DNA of 32,856 bases from Williamsia sp. (GTDB lineage: Bacteria; Actinomycetota; Actinomycetes; Mycobacteriales; Mycobacteriaceae), in NCBI RefSeq assembly GCF_016462415.1, contig NZ_JAEMTF010000052.1:1-32856 (forward strand), written 5' to 3'. Below are positions 23,694-31,329 of the stretch, one piece after another. Below the pieces are notes generated by a model that searched no databases, was not told the origin of the DNA, and saw only the letters and a program-made list of their open reading frames with translations. Numbering within the stretch: position 1 is the first letter of the stretch; each line of letters opens with the position of its first letter. Both the position numbers and the translations under genes were made by a program.

Positions 23694-25186
23694 CCTCACC
23701 AATCAAGGCCTCCGCAGAAGGGGCAGGCGCGGAGAGCGGCGGTCTCGACGCGCGGGTTCTGAAGATCGCCGCCGTGGTCGTGCTCGGCGCGATCATGTCC
23801 ATCCTCGACACCACCGTGGTCGCGGTGGCGCAGAACACCTTCCAGGACGTCTTCAACACCTCCGCCGCCAGCGCCGCGTGGACCGCGACGGGCTACACCC
23901 TGGCCCTGGCCGCAGTCATCCCGCTGTCTAGCTGGGCCGCAGCACGTTTCGGCACCAAGAAGGTCTACCTGACCTCGCTGGTCCTGTTCGTCATCGGATC
24001 CATCCTCTGTGCTTTCGCCTGGAACATCGGCTCGCTCGTCGCGTTCCGCATGCTGCAGGGCGCGGGCGGCGGCATGTTGATGCCCGTCGGCATGATGATC
24101 CTGACGCGCGCAGCCGGACCGGAGCGTGTCGGCTCGGTCATGGCCGTGCTCGGTGTCCCGATGCTGTTGGGCCCCATCGCCGGCCCGATCCTCGGCGGCG
24201 TGCTCATCGAGTACGTGTCGTGGCACTGGATCTTCCTGATCAACGTCCCGATCGGCATCCTCGCCTTCCTGTACTCGGCCTGGATCCTCGAGGACGACGA
24301 CGAGAAGTCGAGGCCGCCTTTCGACTTCGTCGGGCTGCTGCTGCTCTCACCGGGTCTCGCGCTGTTCCTGTACGGCGTGTCGTCGTCGAACGACGCGGGC
24401 ACGTTCATCGCGGCCAAGGTGCTGATCCCCATGGCGATCGGTGCCGCCCTGATCATCGCGTTCGTGTTCCACGCCCTGCGTGGCAAGAACAACAACCCGC
24501 TGATCGACCTGCGGCTGTTCAAGAACCCGACGCTGAGCTGGACCGTGGTCACGTTCAGCTTGTTCCTGATCGCGTTCTTCGGTGCCTCGCTGCTGTTCCC
24601 GCAGTACTTCATCGGTGTGCGCGGCGAGTCCACCCTGATGGCCGGATTGCTGGTCGCACCACAGGGTCTCGGTGCGATGATCACCATGCCCATCGCGGGT
24701 CGCATGACCGACAAGATCGGGCCGGGCAAGTTCGTGCTCACCGGCATCGTGCTGATCGCCTTCGGACTGGGGACGTTCATGTTCCTCGGCGCCGGGACGT
24801 CCTACTGGATCCTGGGTGCGGCGCTGTTCGTGCAGGGCCTCGGTATGGGTATGTCGATGATGCCGATGATGTCGGCCGCGTTGGCCACCCTGTCGGCCGA
24901 CAAGGTCGCCGACGGCTCGACGCTCGTCAACGTCGTCCAGCAGACCGCCGCGTCGGTCGGTACCGCGGTCATCTCGGTGATCCTCGCGAGCAACCTGAAG
25001 TCGGTGTCGCCGCCGACGCCGTCCGGCCTCGCCGGGGCGTTCGGTGACACGTTCGTCGTCGCCGTGGTGCTGATCATCCTGTGCCTGGTGCCTGCGTTCT
25101 TCCTGCCCCGCAAGAAGGTGTCGGTGCACACCGAGATCGGTGCCGACGGCGAGCCCGTCAAGGCCGCTCCGGTGATGATGCACTGA
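23690..25186 (+). CDS. MFS drug:proton antiporter, DHA2 (EmrB/QacA) type
   Basis: The 498-residue integral membrane protein has about 14 hydrophobic segments. Diagnostic motifs are SILDTTVVAVAQNTF in helix 1 (motif D1 of the DHA2 family), RFGTKKVY (motif A region), FRMLQGAGGGMLMP (motif B, with the Arg), and the antiporter motif C in GVPMLLGPIAGPILGG. The ATG overlaps the MarR stop. EmrB-type pumps export drugs, dyes or toxic metabolites. As I remember it, an EmrB homologue (Rv0783c) lies next to the S9 peptidase genes in M. tuberculosis, so this is likely the syntenic counterpart. A strong hairpin follows the gene. Confidence 0.95.
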   Translation: MTSPIKASAEGAGAESGGLDARVLKIAAVVVLGAIMSILDTTVVAVAQNTFQDVFNTSAASAAWTATGYTLALAAVIPLSSWAAARFGTKKVYLTSLVLFVIGSILCAFAWNIGSLVAFRMLQGAGGGMLMPVGMMILTRAAGPERVGSVMAVLGVPMLLGPIAGPILGGVLIEYVSWHWIFLINVPIGILAFLYSAWILEDDDEKSRPPFDFVGLLLLSPGLALFLYGVSSSNDAGTFIAAKVLIPMAIGAALIIAFVFHALRGKNNNPLIDLRLFKNPTLSWTVVTFSLFLIAFFGASLLFPQYFIGVRGESTLMAGLLVAPQGLGAMITMPIAGRMTDKIGPGKFVLTGIVLIAFGLGTFMFLGAGTSYWILGAALFVQGLGMGMSMMPMMSAALATLSADKVADGSTLVNVVQQTAASVGTAVISVILASNLKSVSPPTPSGLAGAFGDTFVVAVVLIILCLVPAFFLPRKKVSVHTEIGADGEPVKAAPVMMH

Positions 25187-25200
25187 GCTGATCTCGACCC

Positions 25201-25240
25201 GAGAGGCCCCGCTGGTAGCACCACACCAGCGGGGCCTCTC
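25201..25240 (+). terminator. 15-bp perfect hairpin after the MFS gene
   Basis: GAGAGGCCCCGCTGG (25201-25215) pairs perfectly with 25226-25240 across a 10-base loop, starting 14 bases after the MFS stop. The stem is GC-rich and stable; no T-run follows. It most likely ends the MarR-MFS transcript. The repeat array starts 14 bases further on. Confidence 0.8.
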
Positions 25241-25253
25241 CCTGTGCGGTCCC

Positions 25254-25379
25254 CGCCAGTTGGGCACGTAACGACGCCAGTTGGGCACGTAATCTCCGCA
25301 GTTGGGCACGTAACGACCGCAGTTGGGCACGTAACGACCGCAGTTGGGCACGTGATCTCCGCAGTTTGGAATCAGCAGG
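25254..25379 (+). repeat. left 21-bp tandem array (five full units plus one decayed)
   Basis: Units start at 25254, 25275, 25296, 25317 and 25338 with no spacers; a sixth, decayed unit begins at 25359. The shared core is CAGTTGGGCACGT. The last six bases vary between TAACGA-like and (A/G)ATCT-like ends, so units are not all identical. The period equals two turns of B-DNA, which would put each core on the same helix face. The same unit occurs in the opposite orientation after the next gene, and again at the right edge of the window. No comparable repeat was noticed elsewhere in the window. Confidence 0.93.
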
Positions 25380-25383
25380 CCCA

Positions 25384-25427
25384 GACGTCGGAGACCTCGG
25401 TGAAACCACCTGGCGCCTGCCGACGTC
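25384..25427. promoter_or_regulatory. GACGTCGG inverted repeat just before the DUF559 gene
   Basis: GACGTCGG (25384-25391) and CCGACGTC (25420-25427) are exact complements separated by 28 bases. The right arm ends nine bases before the ATG, so it overlaps the region where ribosomes bind. It could be an operator bound by the winged-helix part of the encoded protein, or an RNA hairpin. Each arm contains the palindrome GACGTC. Confidence 0.45.
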
Positions 25428-25436
25428 GAAGCTCTC

Positions 25437-26342
25437 ATGACGCATGAACAACACACTTTCTGGGGCACCGAGTCTGCCTTGATCCGTACCGACTCCGCCG
25501 CAAACGCGGTCCGCCGCGAATTCCGCAGACTCCAACGCGGCGTCTATGTCGATCCGACGGCGGCGGTCGACGCAACGCATCTCATCAGAGCCGCAGCGCT
25601 GCGGGCCGGACCGGGCGCAGTGGTCGCCGGCGTGAGTGCGGCGATCCTGCACGGCGTGACCTACGTGGACCACGACCCTGACATCGAACTGATCCGCGAC
25701 CTCAACGGGCAGGGCCGCCGTTTCGACTCCGTCCGCATCACACGCACCGATCAGCTCGATCCGGCCGACGTCACGATGATCGACGGTCTGGCCGTGACCA
25801 ATCCCGTGCGAACGGCGTACGACCTGGGTCGCCGCACCCCCGACTGGCGCGCCCTCGGCCGGCTCGACGACCTCGCCCGACACACCGATCTCGATCTTCG
25901 ACAACTCTGGGCCTACACACGCGATCACCCACGCACCAAAGGGATCCGTCAGCTGCGCGAACTGTCGGCCCTCGTCGACCCGAAGGCGGAATCACCGGGC
26001 GAGAGTTGGCTCCGCCTGTTGATGATCCGGCACGGCCTTCCTCGGCCAGAATCGCAGATCATCATCACCGATCACAACGGCCGTGAGATCGCACGGTTCG
26101 ACCTGGGCTACCGGCGCTACAAGATCGGCATCGACTATGACGGCGTCGACTTTCACACCTCCCCCACGGACCGCGCCCACGACATGAGGCGCGACATGCG
26201 TACTCGCGATCTGGGGTGGGAACCCCTACGCGTGACCGGCGAGCGCATGTCTGCCGATCCCCACGGGGTCACCGATCGTATCGCCGAAGAACTCGCGATC
26301 AGAGGCTTCGAATCGTCGACTCGGGCAGCGCGACCCGCGTGA
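25437..26342 (+). CDS. DUF559/Vsr-like predicted endonuclease with AbiEi-like N-terminal region
   Basis: The 301-residue protein has two parts. The N-terminal half (about 1-180) resembles the AbiEi antitoxin-type region found in many actinobacterial proteins: RREFRRLQRGVYVDP, AALRAGPGAVVAGVSAAILH, DGLAVTNPVRTAYDLGRR. The C-terminal part (about 185-290) looks like DUF559, a restriction-endonuclease fold: GESWLRLLMIRHGLPRPESQ, ARFDLGYRRYKIGIDYDG, then DRAHDMRRDMRTRDLGWEPL. Glu (GES), Asp (RFDLGY) and the acidic IDYDG are plausible metal ligands. No partner toxin gene is adjacent. The first codons are AT-richer than the neighbours, hinting at transfer. The gene is flanked on both sides by inverted 21-bp arrays. 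Function is unknown; DNA cleavage is predicted from fold only. Confidence 0.83.
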   Translation: MTHEQHTFWGTESALIRTDSAANAVRREFRRLQRGVYVDPTAAVDATHLIRAAALRAGPGAVVAGVSAAILHGVTYVDHDPDIELIRDLNGQGRRFDSVRITRTDQLDPADVTMIDGLAVTNPVRTAYDLGRRTPDWRALGRLDDLARHTDLDLRQLWAYTRDHPRTKGIRQLRELSALVDPKAESPGESWLRLLMIRHGLPRPESQIIITDHNGREIARFDLGYRRYKIGIDYDGVDFHTSPTDRAHDMRRDMRTRDLGWEPLRVTGERMSADPHGVTDRIAEELAIRGFESSTRAARPA

Positions 26343-26349
26343 CCGACCC

Positions 26350-26433
26350 GCCGCAGGTGCCCAACTGCGGCTGTTACGTGCACAACTGGCGTGACTACGT
26401 GCCCAACTGGCGTCGTTACGTGCCCAACTGGCG
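26350..26433 (-). repeat. right 21-bp tandem array, inverted relative to the left array
   Basis: Four contiguous 21-base units (starting 26350, 26371, 26392, 26413) read on the minus strand with the same CAGTTGGGCACGT core as the left array. The unit at 26413 is an exact reverse complement of the left unit at 25254; the one nearest the gene is the most decayed. The array begins seven bases after the nuclease stop and ends 35 bases before the convergent peptidase stop, so it fills the gap. No target-site duplication was seen beyond the two arrays. Confidence 0.93.
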
Positions 26434-26468
26434 GGTCGGCGGGTTGGTTTGTGCGGGGGCAGGGGCGG

Positions 26469-28577
26469 TCAGACGGCACCTGTCTGGCGGAGGACCCAGG
26501 CGTGTTCGAAGGCGACTTCCTCCCACTGCTTGTACCGACCACTCACACCACCGTGCCCGGCGGACATCTCCGTCTTGAGCAGGATCGCGTTGTCCGACGT
26601 CGAGTTGTCCTGCAGCCGCGCCACCCACTTCGCCGCCTCGGTGTACATCACTCGGGTGTCGTTGAGCGACGTGAGCGCCAGGATCGCCGGGTACTCGAGC
26701 GGCGCGACGTTCTCGTACGGCGAGTACGACCGCATGTACTCGTAGACCTCTTTGTCCTCCAGCGGGTTCCCCCACTCGTCCCACTCGATGACGGTCAGCG
26801 GCAGCGACGGGTCGAGGATCGACGTCAGCGGGTCTACGAAGGGCACCACCGCCAATATCCCGCTGAACAACTCGGGCGCGAGGTTCGCGACCGCACCGAT
26901 CAACAGACCGCCGGCCGAGCCTCCCTCCCCCACCAGCTGCGCCGGGGTTGTCGCCCCGGTCTCGACGAGATGCCGCGCGGAATCGACGAAGTCGGTGAAG
27001 GTGTTCTTCTTGGTGAGGGTCTTGCCGTTCTCGTACCAGTGCCTGCCCATCTCGCCGCCGCCGCGGATGTGCGCGATGACGAAGACGACACCGCGGTCGA
27101 GCAGCGACAACCGCGCGATGGAGAACCCGGGATCCATGCTCGCCTCGTACGAGCCGTACCCGTAGAGCAGCGTCGGCGCCGGCCGCGACACGCCTTTGCG
27201 ACTCACGATCGACAGCGGAATCTGCGTGCCGTCACCGGCGGTGACCCACTCGCGCTTCTGCTCGTAGTCGGCCGGGTCGTAATCGCCCAGCACCACTTGA
27301 CGTTTGAGCAGGATTCGCTCACCCGAGGTCACGTCGAGGTCGATGATCTCACTGGGTTCGATGAAGCTGGTGTAGCCGATCCGCAGGCGCGGGGCCGCCC
27401 ACTCGGGATTTCCGGCCAGGCCGACCGACGACAACGGTTCGTCGAACGTCAGTTCCTGAAACGACACGTCCGACGAGCTCGCCGCACCGCGGATGTCGGC
27501 GATCGCGATCCGCGGGGTCGCCGCACGTCGGTAGCTGAGCACCAGTTGATCGGCGAACGCGTCGACGCCCTCGATCCGCGACTCCGCGTCGTGCGGGATC
27601 AGGACGCGGGTCGCGGTCGGATCATCGACCGGGGCGTCGAGGAGCTCGAAGTTCTCGGCGTTCTCGTTGTGGGTGATGAGGAATCGGTCCTCGCCACCGA
27701 TCACGGCGTGCTCTACGTCGTACTCGACACCGTCGCGGCGTGGCCAGATCACCTGGAACTCACCGGTCGGATCGTCGGCCGGGAGGACGTGCACCTCGGA
27801 CGTGATCTTCGACCCGAGCCCGATCAAGAGGTACTTGTCGCTGCGCGTTCCGCCGATGCCGACCCAGAACCGCTCGTCGGGCTCGTGGAACACCTTCACG
27901 TCGTCGGTACCGGCGCCGAGATCGTGGCGCCACACGGTGTCGGGACGCCACGCGTCGTCGACGGTGAGGTAGAAGATGTGGCGACCGTCGTGCGACCACG
28001 TCGCGCCCGGAGCGGTGTTCTCGACCGTCTCGGCGAGTAGCTCACCGCTGCGAAGATCCTTGAAGCGCAGGGTGTATCGCTCGTCGCCCACCTTGTCGAC
28101 GCTGTAGGCCAGCATCGTTCCGTCGTCGGTGACCGAGAATGCGCCGAGGCTGTAGAAGTCGGTGCCTTCGGCGTCGAGGTTGGAGTCGAGGAGCACCTGT
28201 TCGCCGGGCAGCGGGTCGTCGCCGGACACTGTCGGCGGATCCCAGTCGTCGTCGGCGGTGATCGGCGCACGGCACCGCAGTGCGTACTGCTGCCCCTCCA
28301 CCGTCCGGGCGTAGTACCAGTACTGCCCGCGACGCGACGGCACCGACATGTCGGTTTCCTGCGTGCGCGACTTGATCTCGCCGTAGATCGCGGCGCGCAG
28401 GTCGGCGAGCTCGGCGGTGTCGGCCTCGGTGAGAGCATTCTGCGCCTCGAGATACGCGATGACCTCCGGATCGTCCTTCTCACGCAGCCACTCGTAGTTG
28501 TCGACGACCTCGTCACCGTGGTGCACCCGAACGCTGGGCACCTTCTTCGCGACGGGCACGGCCTGCTTCTCGGTCAC
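26469..28577 (-). CDS. ptrB: S9A prolyl oligopeptidase family protein (oligopeptidase B-like)
   Basis: The 702-residue cytosolic serine peptidase has an N-terminal seven-bladed propeller (about 80-420) that screens out large proteins, and a C-terminal alpha/beta hydrolase domain. Catalytic residues are Ser554 in GEGGSAGG, Asp640 in SLNDTRV and His675 in GHGG. The acidic pair region ([17 protein letters not shown]) and [16 protein letters not shown] are typical of oligopeptidase B, which cuts after Arg/Lys in short peptides. Length matches the family. Its start overlaps the purC stop in an ATGA (28574-28577), an arrangement like purC-ptrB in M. tuberculosis, where ptrB is split into two genes; here it is a single intact frame. 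Confidence 0.95.
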   Translation of the reverse strand: MTEKQAVPVAKKVPSVRVHHGDEVVDNYEWLREKDDPEVIAYLEAQNALTEADTAELADLRAAIYGEIKSRTQETDMSVPSRRGQYWYYARTVEGQQYALRCRAPITADDDWDPPTVSGDDPLPGEQVLLDSNLDAEGTDFYSLGAFSVTDDGTMLAYSVDKVGDERYTLRFKDLRSGELLAETVENTAPGATWSHDGRHIFYLTVDDAWRPDTVWRHDLGAGTDDVKVFHEPDERFWVGIGGTRSDKYLLIGLGSKITSEVHVLPADDPTGEFQVIWPRRDGVEYDVEHAVIGGEDRFLITHNENAENFELLDAPVDDPTATRVLIPHDAESRIEGVDAFADQLVLSYRRAATPRIAIADIRGAASSSDVSFQELTFDEPLSSVGLAGNPEWAAPRLRIGYTSFIEPSEIIDLDVTSGERILLKRQVVLGDYDPADYEQKREWVTAGDGTQIPLSIVSRKGVSRPAPTLLYGYGSYEASMDPGFSIARLSLLDRGVVFVIAHIRGGGEMGRHWYENGKTLTKKNTFTDFVDSARHLVETGATTPAQLVGEGGSAGGLLIGAVANLAPELFSGILAVVPFVDPLTSILDPSLPLTVIEWDEWGNPLEDKEVYEYMRSYSPYENVAPLEYPAILALTSLNDTRVMYTEAAKWVARLQDNSTSDNAILLKTEMSAGHGGVSGRYKQWEEVAFEHAWVLRQTGAV

Positions 28578-29467
28578 TGTTCTCCCTCCGGCCAGTCGGC
28601 GAACGACAGACCTGAAATACGTTCATAGGCTTCGATGTAGCGCGCCCGGGTGCGCTCGGCGATGTCGGCGGGCAGCGGGGGCGGCGGGCCGTCGGCGCGA
28701 CGGTCCCATCCCGAATCCGGACCGGTCAGCCAGTTGCGCACGATCTGCTTGTCGAAACTGGGCTGCACCTCCCCCGGACGATAGGTCTGTGCATCCCAGT
28801 ACCGCGAACTGTCAGGGGTCATCACCTCGTCGGCGAGCACCAACGACCCGTCGGCCGCGGTTCCGAACTCGAACTTGGTGTCGGCAAGGATGATCCCGCG
28901 CTGCGCGGCGAGCTCCGAACCGCGCGAATAGATCTCGAGCGTGGCGGTTCGGGCGGCCTCGGCGACCTCGGCACCGACCTTGACGACGACGGTGTCGTAG
29001 TCGATGTTCTCGTCGTGGTCACCGAGATCAGCCTTCGACGCCGGGGTGAAGATGGGTTCGGGCAGCTGCGAGGCCTCGCCGAGACCGCTCGGGAGCGCGA
29101 TCCCGCAGACCTCGCCGGACGCCTGGTAGTCCAGCAGGCCCGACCCCGTCAGGTACCCACGGGCAACACATTCGACCGGCAGCATCGGCAGCCGACGGAC
29201 CACCATCGACCGTCCCAGGAGTTCGGCGGGGATGCGCTCGTCGGTGGGACCGCCGGCCAGGTGGTTCGGCACGCCGAGGGCGTCGAACCAGAAGAACGTC
29301 ATGGCGGTCAGGACGCGGCCCTTGTCCGGGATGGGCGTGGACAGGATGTGGTCGTAGGCCGAGATGCGGTCCGACGACACCATCAACAACGTCTCGTCAT
29401 CGACTGCGTAGAGCTCGCGGACCTTTCCCGACGCCACGTGCTGATAGGACTCCAGTGATGGACGCAT
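28574..29467 (-). CDS. purC: phosphoribosylaminoimidazole-succinocarboxamide synthase
   Basis: PurC joins aspartate to CAIR using ATP, giving SAICAR in purine synthesis. From ATG 29467 the product is 297 residues, normal for the family. Motifs are the start [30 protein letters not shown], the [15 protein letters not shown] strand-loop, and the late [27 protein letters not shown] and [12 protein letters not shown] signatures. The frame is open 22 codons further upstream, but that stretch runs into the divergent Rdx gene and has no family similarity. It is coupled to the oligopeptidase gene. Confidence 0.98.
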   Translation of the reverse strand: MRPSLESYQHVASGKVRELYAVDDETLLMVSSDRISAYDHILSTPIPDKGRVLTAMTFFWFDALGVPNHLAGGPTDERIPAELLGRSMVVRRLPMLPVECVARGYLTGSGLLDYQASGEVCGIALPSGLGEASQLPEPIFTPASKADLGDHDENIDYDTVVVKVGAEVAEAARTATLEIYSRGSELAAQRGIILADTKFEFGTAADGSLVLADEVMTPDSSRYWDAQTYRPGEVQPSFDKQIVRNWLTGPDSGWDRRADGPPPPLPADIAERTRARYIEAYERISGLSFADWPEGEQ

Positions 29468-29504
29468 GGCTCCGAGGTTAGTCAGGGCGTGGCAGGCTGG
29501 AAGC

Positions 29505-29837
29505 GTGGACCATGCCCCCGCCGTGCGCATCACCTACTGCACGCAGTGCAATTGGCTGCTCCGCGCCTCGTGGATGGCGACCGAACTGCTGTCGACCTTC
29601 GGCTCCGATCTCTCCGGCGTGACCCTGATTCCGGGTACCGGCGGGATCTTCACCGTGGAGGTCGACGACAATTCGGTGTGGGACCGCAGACGCGACGGCG
29701 GCTTTCCGGACATCGTCACCCTCAAACAACGGGTTCGCGACGTGGCAGATCCGGATCGAGACCTCGGGCACGGCGACCGCAGCCGGCCTGCGGCGGCCAC
29801 CGTCGACCACTCACCGAGCACTACGGAGGACACATGA
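29505..29837 (+). CDS. Rdx (SelT/SelW/SelH-like) family protein
   Basis: From GTG 29505 the product has 110 residues. It carries the thioredoxin-like Rdx fold with a CxxC redox motif right after the first strand ([20 protein letters not shown]) and the second-half [36 protein letters not shown]. In selenoproteins of this group the second Cys is selenocysteine; here both are Cys. The C-terminal tail (about 25 residues) is longer and less ordered than in small members. It is divergent from purC (37 bases) and its stop overlaps the DinB gene start, so the pair is co-translated. It is probably a thiol-redox protein; partner unknown. Confidence 0.88.
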   Translation: MDHAPAVRITYCTQCNWLLRASWMATELLSTFGSDLSGVTLIPGTGGIFTVEVDDNSVWDRRRDGGFPDIVTLKQRVRDVADPDRDLGHGDRSRPAAATVDHSPSTTEDT

Positions 29838-30364
29838 CAGACCAGGGGACATCAGGTGAGATCGTCGCGGCGCGCGAGTTGCTCATCGACTGCTTCGGGC
29901 GTATCGACGAGCTCGTCGGCGAGCTGACCGGCGATCTCGACACCCAGACTGCGACCTTCCGCCCCGAGCCGGAGGCCAACTCCATCGCGTGGCTCATCTG
30001 GCACTCGGCGCGTGTGCAGGACGACCACGTCGCCGGTGTCGCCGACGTCGACCAGGTGTGGCCGAAGTGGCGTGACCGCTTCGACCTCCCGTTCGACGAT
30101 TTCGCGACCGGCTACGGGATGAGCTCGGAGGACGTCGGCAAGGTCGTCGTCGACGCGGAACTGCTGGCCGGGTACCACCACGACGTGCACGAGCAGACCG
30201 TCAACTATCTCGAGAAGCTGACGCTGGCCGAGCTCGAGCGGGTCGTCGACGAGAACTGGGATCCGCCGGTCACCGTGTCGGTGCGCCTGGTCAGCGTCAT
30301 CAACGACGCGACGCAGCACATCGGCCAGGCCGCCTACCTCAAGGGCCTCGCCGCCAACTTCTGA
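29834..30364 (+). CDS. DinB/DUF664 family protein (mycothiol-dependent enzyme candidate)
   Basis: The 176-residue product has the four-helix DinB fold with three His positions expected to hold a metal: WHSARVQDDHV, GYHHDVHEQTVNYL and NDATQHIGQAAYLKG. The N-terminal REVL-like helix and SIAWLIWH segment match the DUF664/DinB_2 group, several of which transfer mycothiol or bacillithiol to electrophiles. An excellent GGAGGA lies three bases before its ATG, and the start overlaps the Rdx stop (29834-29837). Coupling to a redox protein fits thiol chemistry, but the substrate is unknown. Confidence 0.88.
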   Translation: MTDQGTSGEIVAARELLIDCFGRIDELVGELTGDLDTQTATFRPEPEANSIAWLIWHSARVQDDHVAGVADVDQVWPKWRDRFDLPFDDFATGYGMSSEDVGKVVVDAELLAGYHHDVHEQTVNYLEKLTLAELERVVDENWDPPVTVSVRLVSVINDATQHIGQAAYLKGLAANF

Positions 30365-30392
30365 CGACACCCCGGCCGGAGTCGGCTCGACG

Positions 30393-30848
30393 TCAGGCGG
30401 CCAGGGCGGTCGCGAGGTTGTCGAACGTGCTGCCCCAGCCGCGGCGTGCGCCGTCCTCGGGTGAGATCGGTCCGGGCGCGCGGAGGTGGAAGGCCATCGT
30501 CGTCTGATCGTCGCCGGCGGCGGTCAGCGTCACCGTGCACACCGACACCGACGTGGGGTCGGTCGGATCGGCCCAGGAGAACACCAGCTTCTCCGGCGGC
30601 GTCACCTCGAGGTACTCCCCCGACGTGACACACTCCCAGCCGGCCGTGTCATCGACCATCACAGCCGAGAAACGTCCGCCCACACGGACATCGGACGTCG
30701 CGCGATCTGGCGGGATGCTCATGCCGACGGGGCACATCCACCCCATCTGCTCGGATTCGGTCCACGCCGCCCAGACGTCCGCGCGGCGTGCGTCGAAGGT
30801 GCGGGTGATGGTGAACTCGCGGGTCTCGGTTGCGGTGTCCTGATTCAT
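30393..30848 (-). CDS. SRPBCC/AHSA1-family protein
   Basis: From ATG 30848 the protein has 151 residues. It shows the AHSA1-like START fold: ITRTFDARRADVWAAWTESE (first strand and helix), DVRVGGRFSAVM, a TSGEYLEVTPPEKLVFSWAD segment, TVTLTAAGDDQTTMAFHLRA, and the closing GWGSTFDNLATALAA helix. Such proteins have a hydrophobic cavity; most bacterial members have no known ligand. It is translated from an ATGA overlap with the ArsR gene (30845-30848), a very common ArsR-AHSA1 pair in actinobacteria, so it is presumably derepressed with it. Convergent with the DinB gene, 28 bases apart. Confidence 0.92.
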   Translation of the reverse strand: MNQDTATETREFTITRTFDARRADVWAAWTESEQMGWMCPVGMSIPPDRATSDVRVGGRFSAVMVDDTAGWECVTSGEYLEVTPPEKLVFSWADPTDPTSVSVCTVTLTAAGDDQTTMAFHLRAPGPISPEDGARRGWGSTFDNLATALAA

Positions 30849-31207
30849 TTCCGGGTGTCCTCTCGATGTGCTGTGGGTCGTGCGGGTTGTCGTCGTGCCA
30901 GTTGTGCGTCGAGGCGATCGAAACTTCTCGACCAGAAGACCCGGTAGCGCTCGATCCAGTCGTCGGCCGCCGAGAGCGGGGTCGCATCCAACGTGCACGG
31001 CCGGTACTGCGCGTCCCGACCGCGATTGATGAGCCCGGCGGCCTCGAGCACCTTGAGGTGCCGCGAGATGGCCGGAAGGCTGATGTCGAACGGCTCGGCC
31101 AGCTGCGACACCGTCGCCGATCCTCCGTCGGCCAGCCGGGCGAGAATCGCCCTGCGGGTCGGGTCGGCCAACGCGGCGAACGTCGCGCTGAGCGTGTCGG
31201 TGGCCAT
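30845..31207 (-). CDS. ArsR-family winged-helix regulator
   Basis: The 120-residue protein has the standard ArsR winged helix: ATFAALADPTRRAILARLAD, VSQLAEPFDISLPAISRHLK, VLEAAGLINRGRDAQYRPCT. It lacks the ELCVCDL-type cysteine metal site; the only Cys is in YRPCTL, so it is probably not a metal sensor. The C-terminal WIERYRVFWSRSFDRLDAQL helix is typical of ArsR proteins paired with AHSA1 genes. A 30-bp palindrome sits 14 bases before its start codon and is its likely operator, giving autoregulation of the two-gene unit. Confidence 0.95.
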   Translation of the reverse strand: MATDTLSATFAALADPTRRAILARLADGGSATVSQLAEPFDISLPAISRHLKVLEAAGLINRGRDAQYRPCTLDATPLSAADDWIERYRVFWSRSFDRLDAQLARRQPARPTAHREDTRK

Positions 31208-31221
31208 TCCCGCTCCTTCGA

Positions 31222-31251
31222 TAACCGATCAGTTAAATAACTGATCGGTTA
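31222..31251. promoter_or_regulatory. 30-bp palindrome, probable ArsR operator
   Basis: TAACCGATCAGTTA (31222-31235) and TAACTGATCGGTTA (31238-31251) are exact complements separated by AA. The site lies 14 bases upstream of the ArsR start and is AT-rich against a GC-rich background, so it also likely overlaps promoter or leader elements. Size and symmetry fit an ArsR dimer site. Confidence 0.85.
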
Positions 31252-31290
31252 AATATGCGCCGACTGCCACAGGCTGTCAACACCTGGGTG

Positions 31291-31319
31291 AAAACTCCCC
31301 GGTCGCTCTTGCGGCGACC
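31291..31319 (-). terminator. possible intrinsic terminator of purB
   Basis: Reading the minus strand after the purB stop, GGTCGC-N7-GCGACC forms a six-base-pair stem (31301-31319). A GGGGAG spacer and four T residues (31291-31294) follow. The T-run is short and displaced, so efficiency is doubtful, but it is the only such structure between purB and the ArsR promoter. Confidence 0.4.
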
Positions 31320-31329
31320 CGCGGCCGAT

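Noticed and set aside
23043-23702. Upstream extension of the glutathione peroxidase frame
   Set aside because: It runs antisense through the MarR gene and has no family similarity; ATG 23042 gives a normal 160-residue enzyme.
25254-25379. CRISPR array
   Set aside because: Units are contiguous 21-mers with no spacers and no cas genes nearby.
25244-25447. Small open frame of heptapeptide repeats (PVGHVTT-like) on the plus strand, with matching repeats on the other strand and in the right array
   Set aside because: A 21-base repeat is seven codons, so any open frame across it yields heptads; no ribosome site or protein-like start is present and several frames are open at once.
25241-26470. Target-site duplication flanking the repeat-bracketed nuclease gene
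   Set aside because: Comparison of sequence just outside both arrays shows no matching direct repeat; insertion by a classical transposase is therefore not supported.
30361-30396. CTGACG/CGTCAG dyad between DinB and AHSA1 genes as a terminator
   Set aside because: Only six base pairs around both stop codons with a 24-base loop and no T-run; too weak to report.
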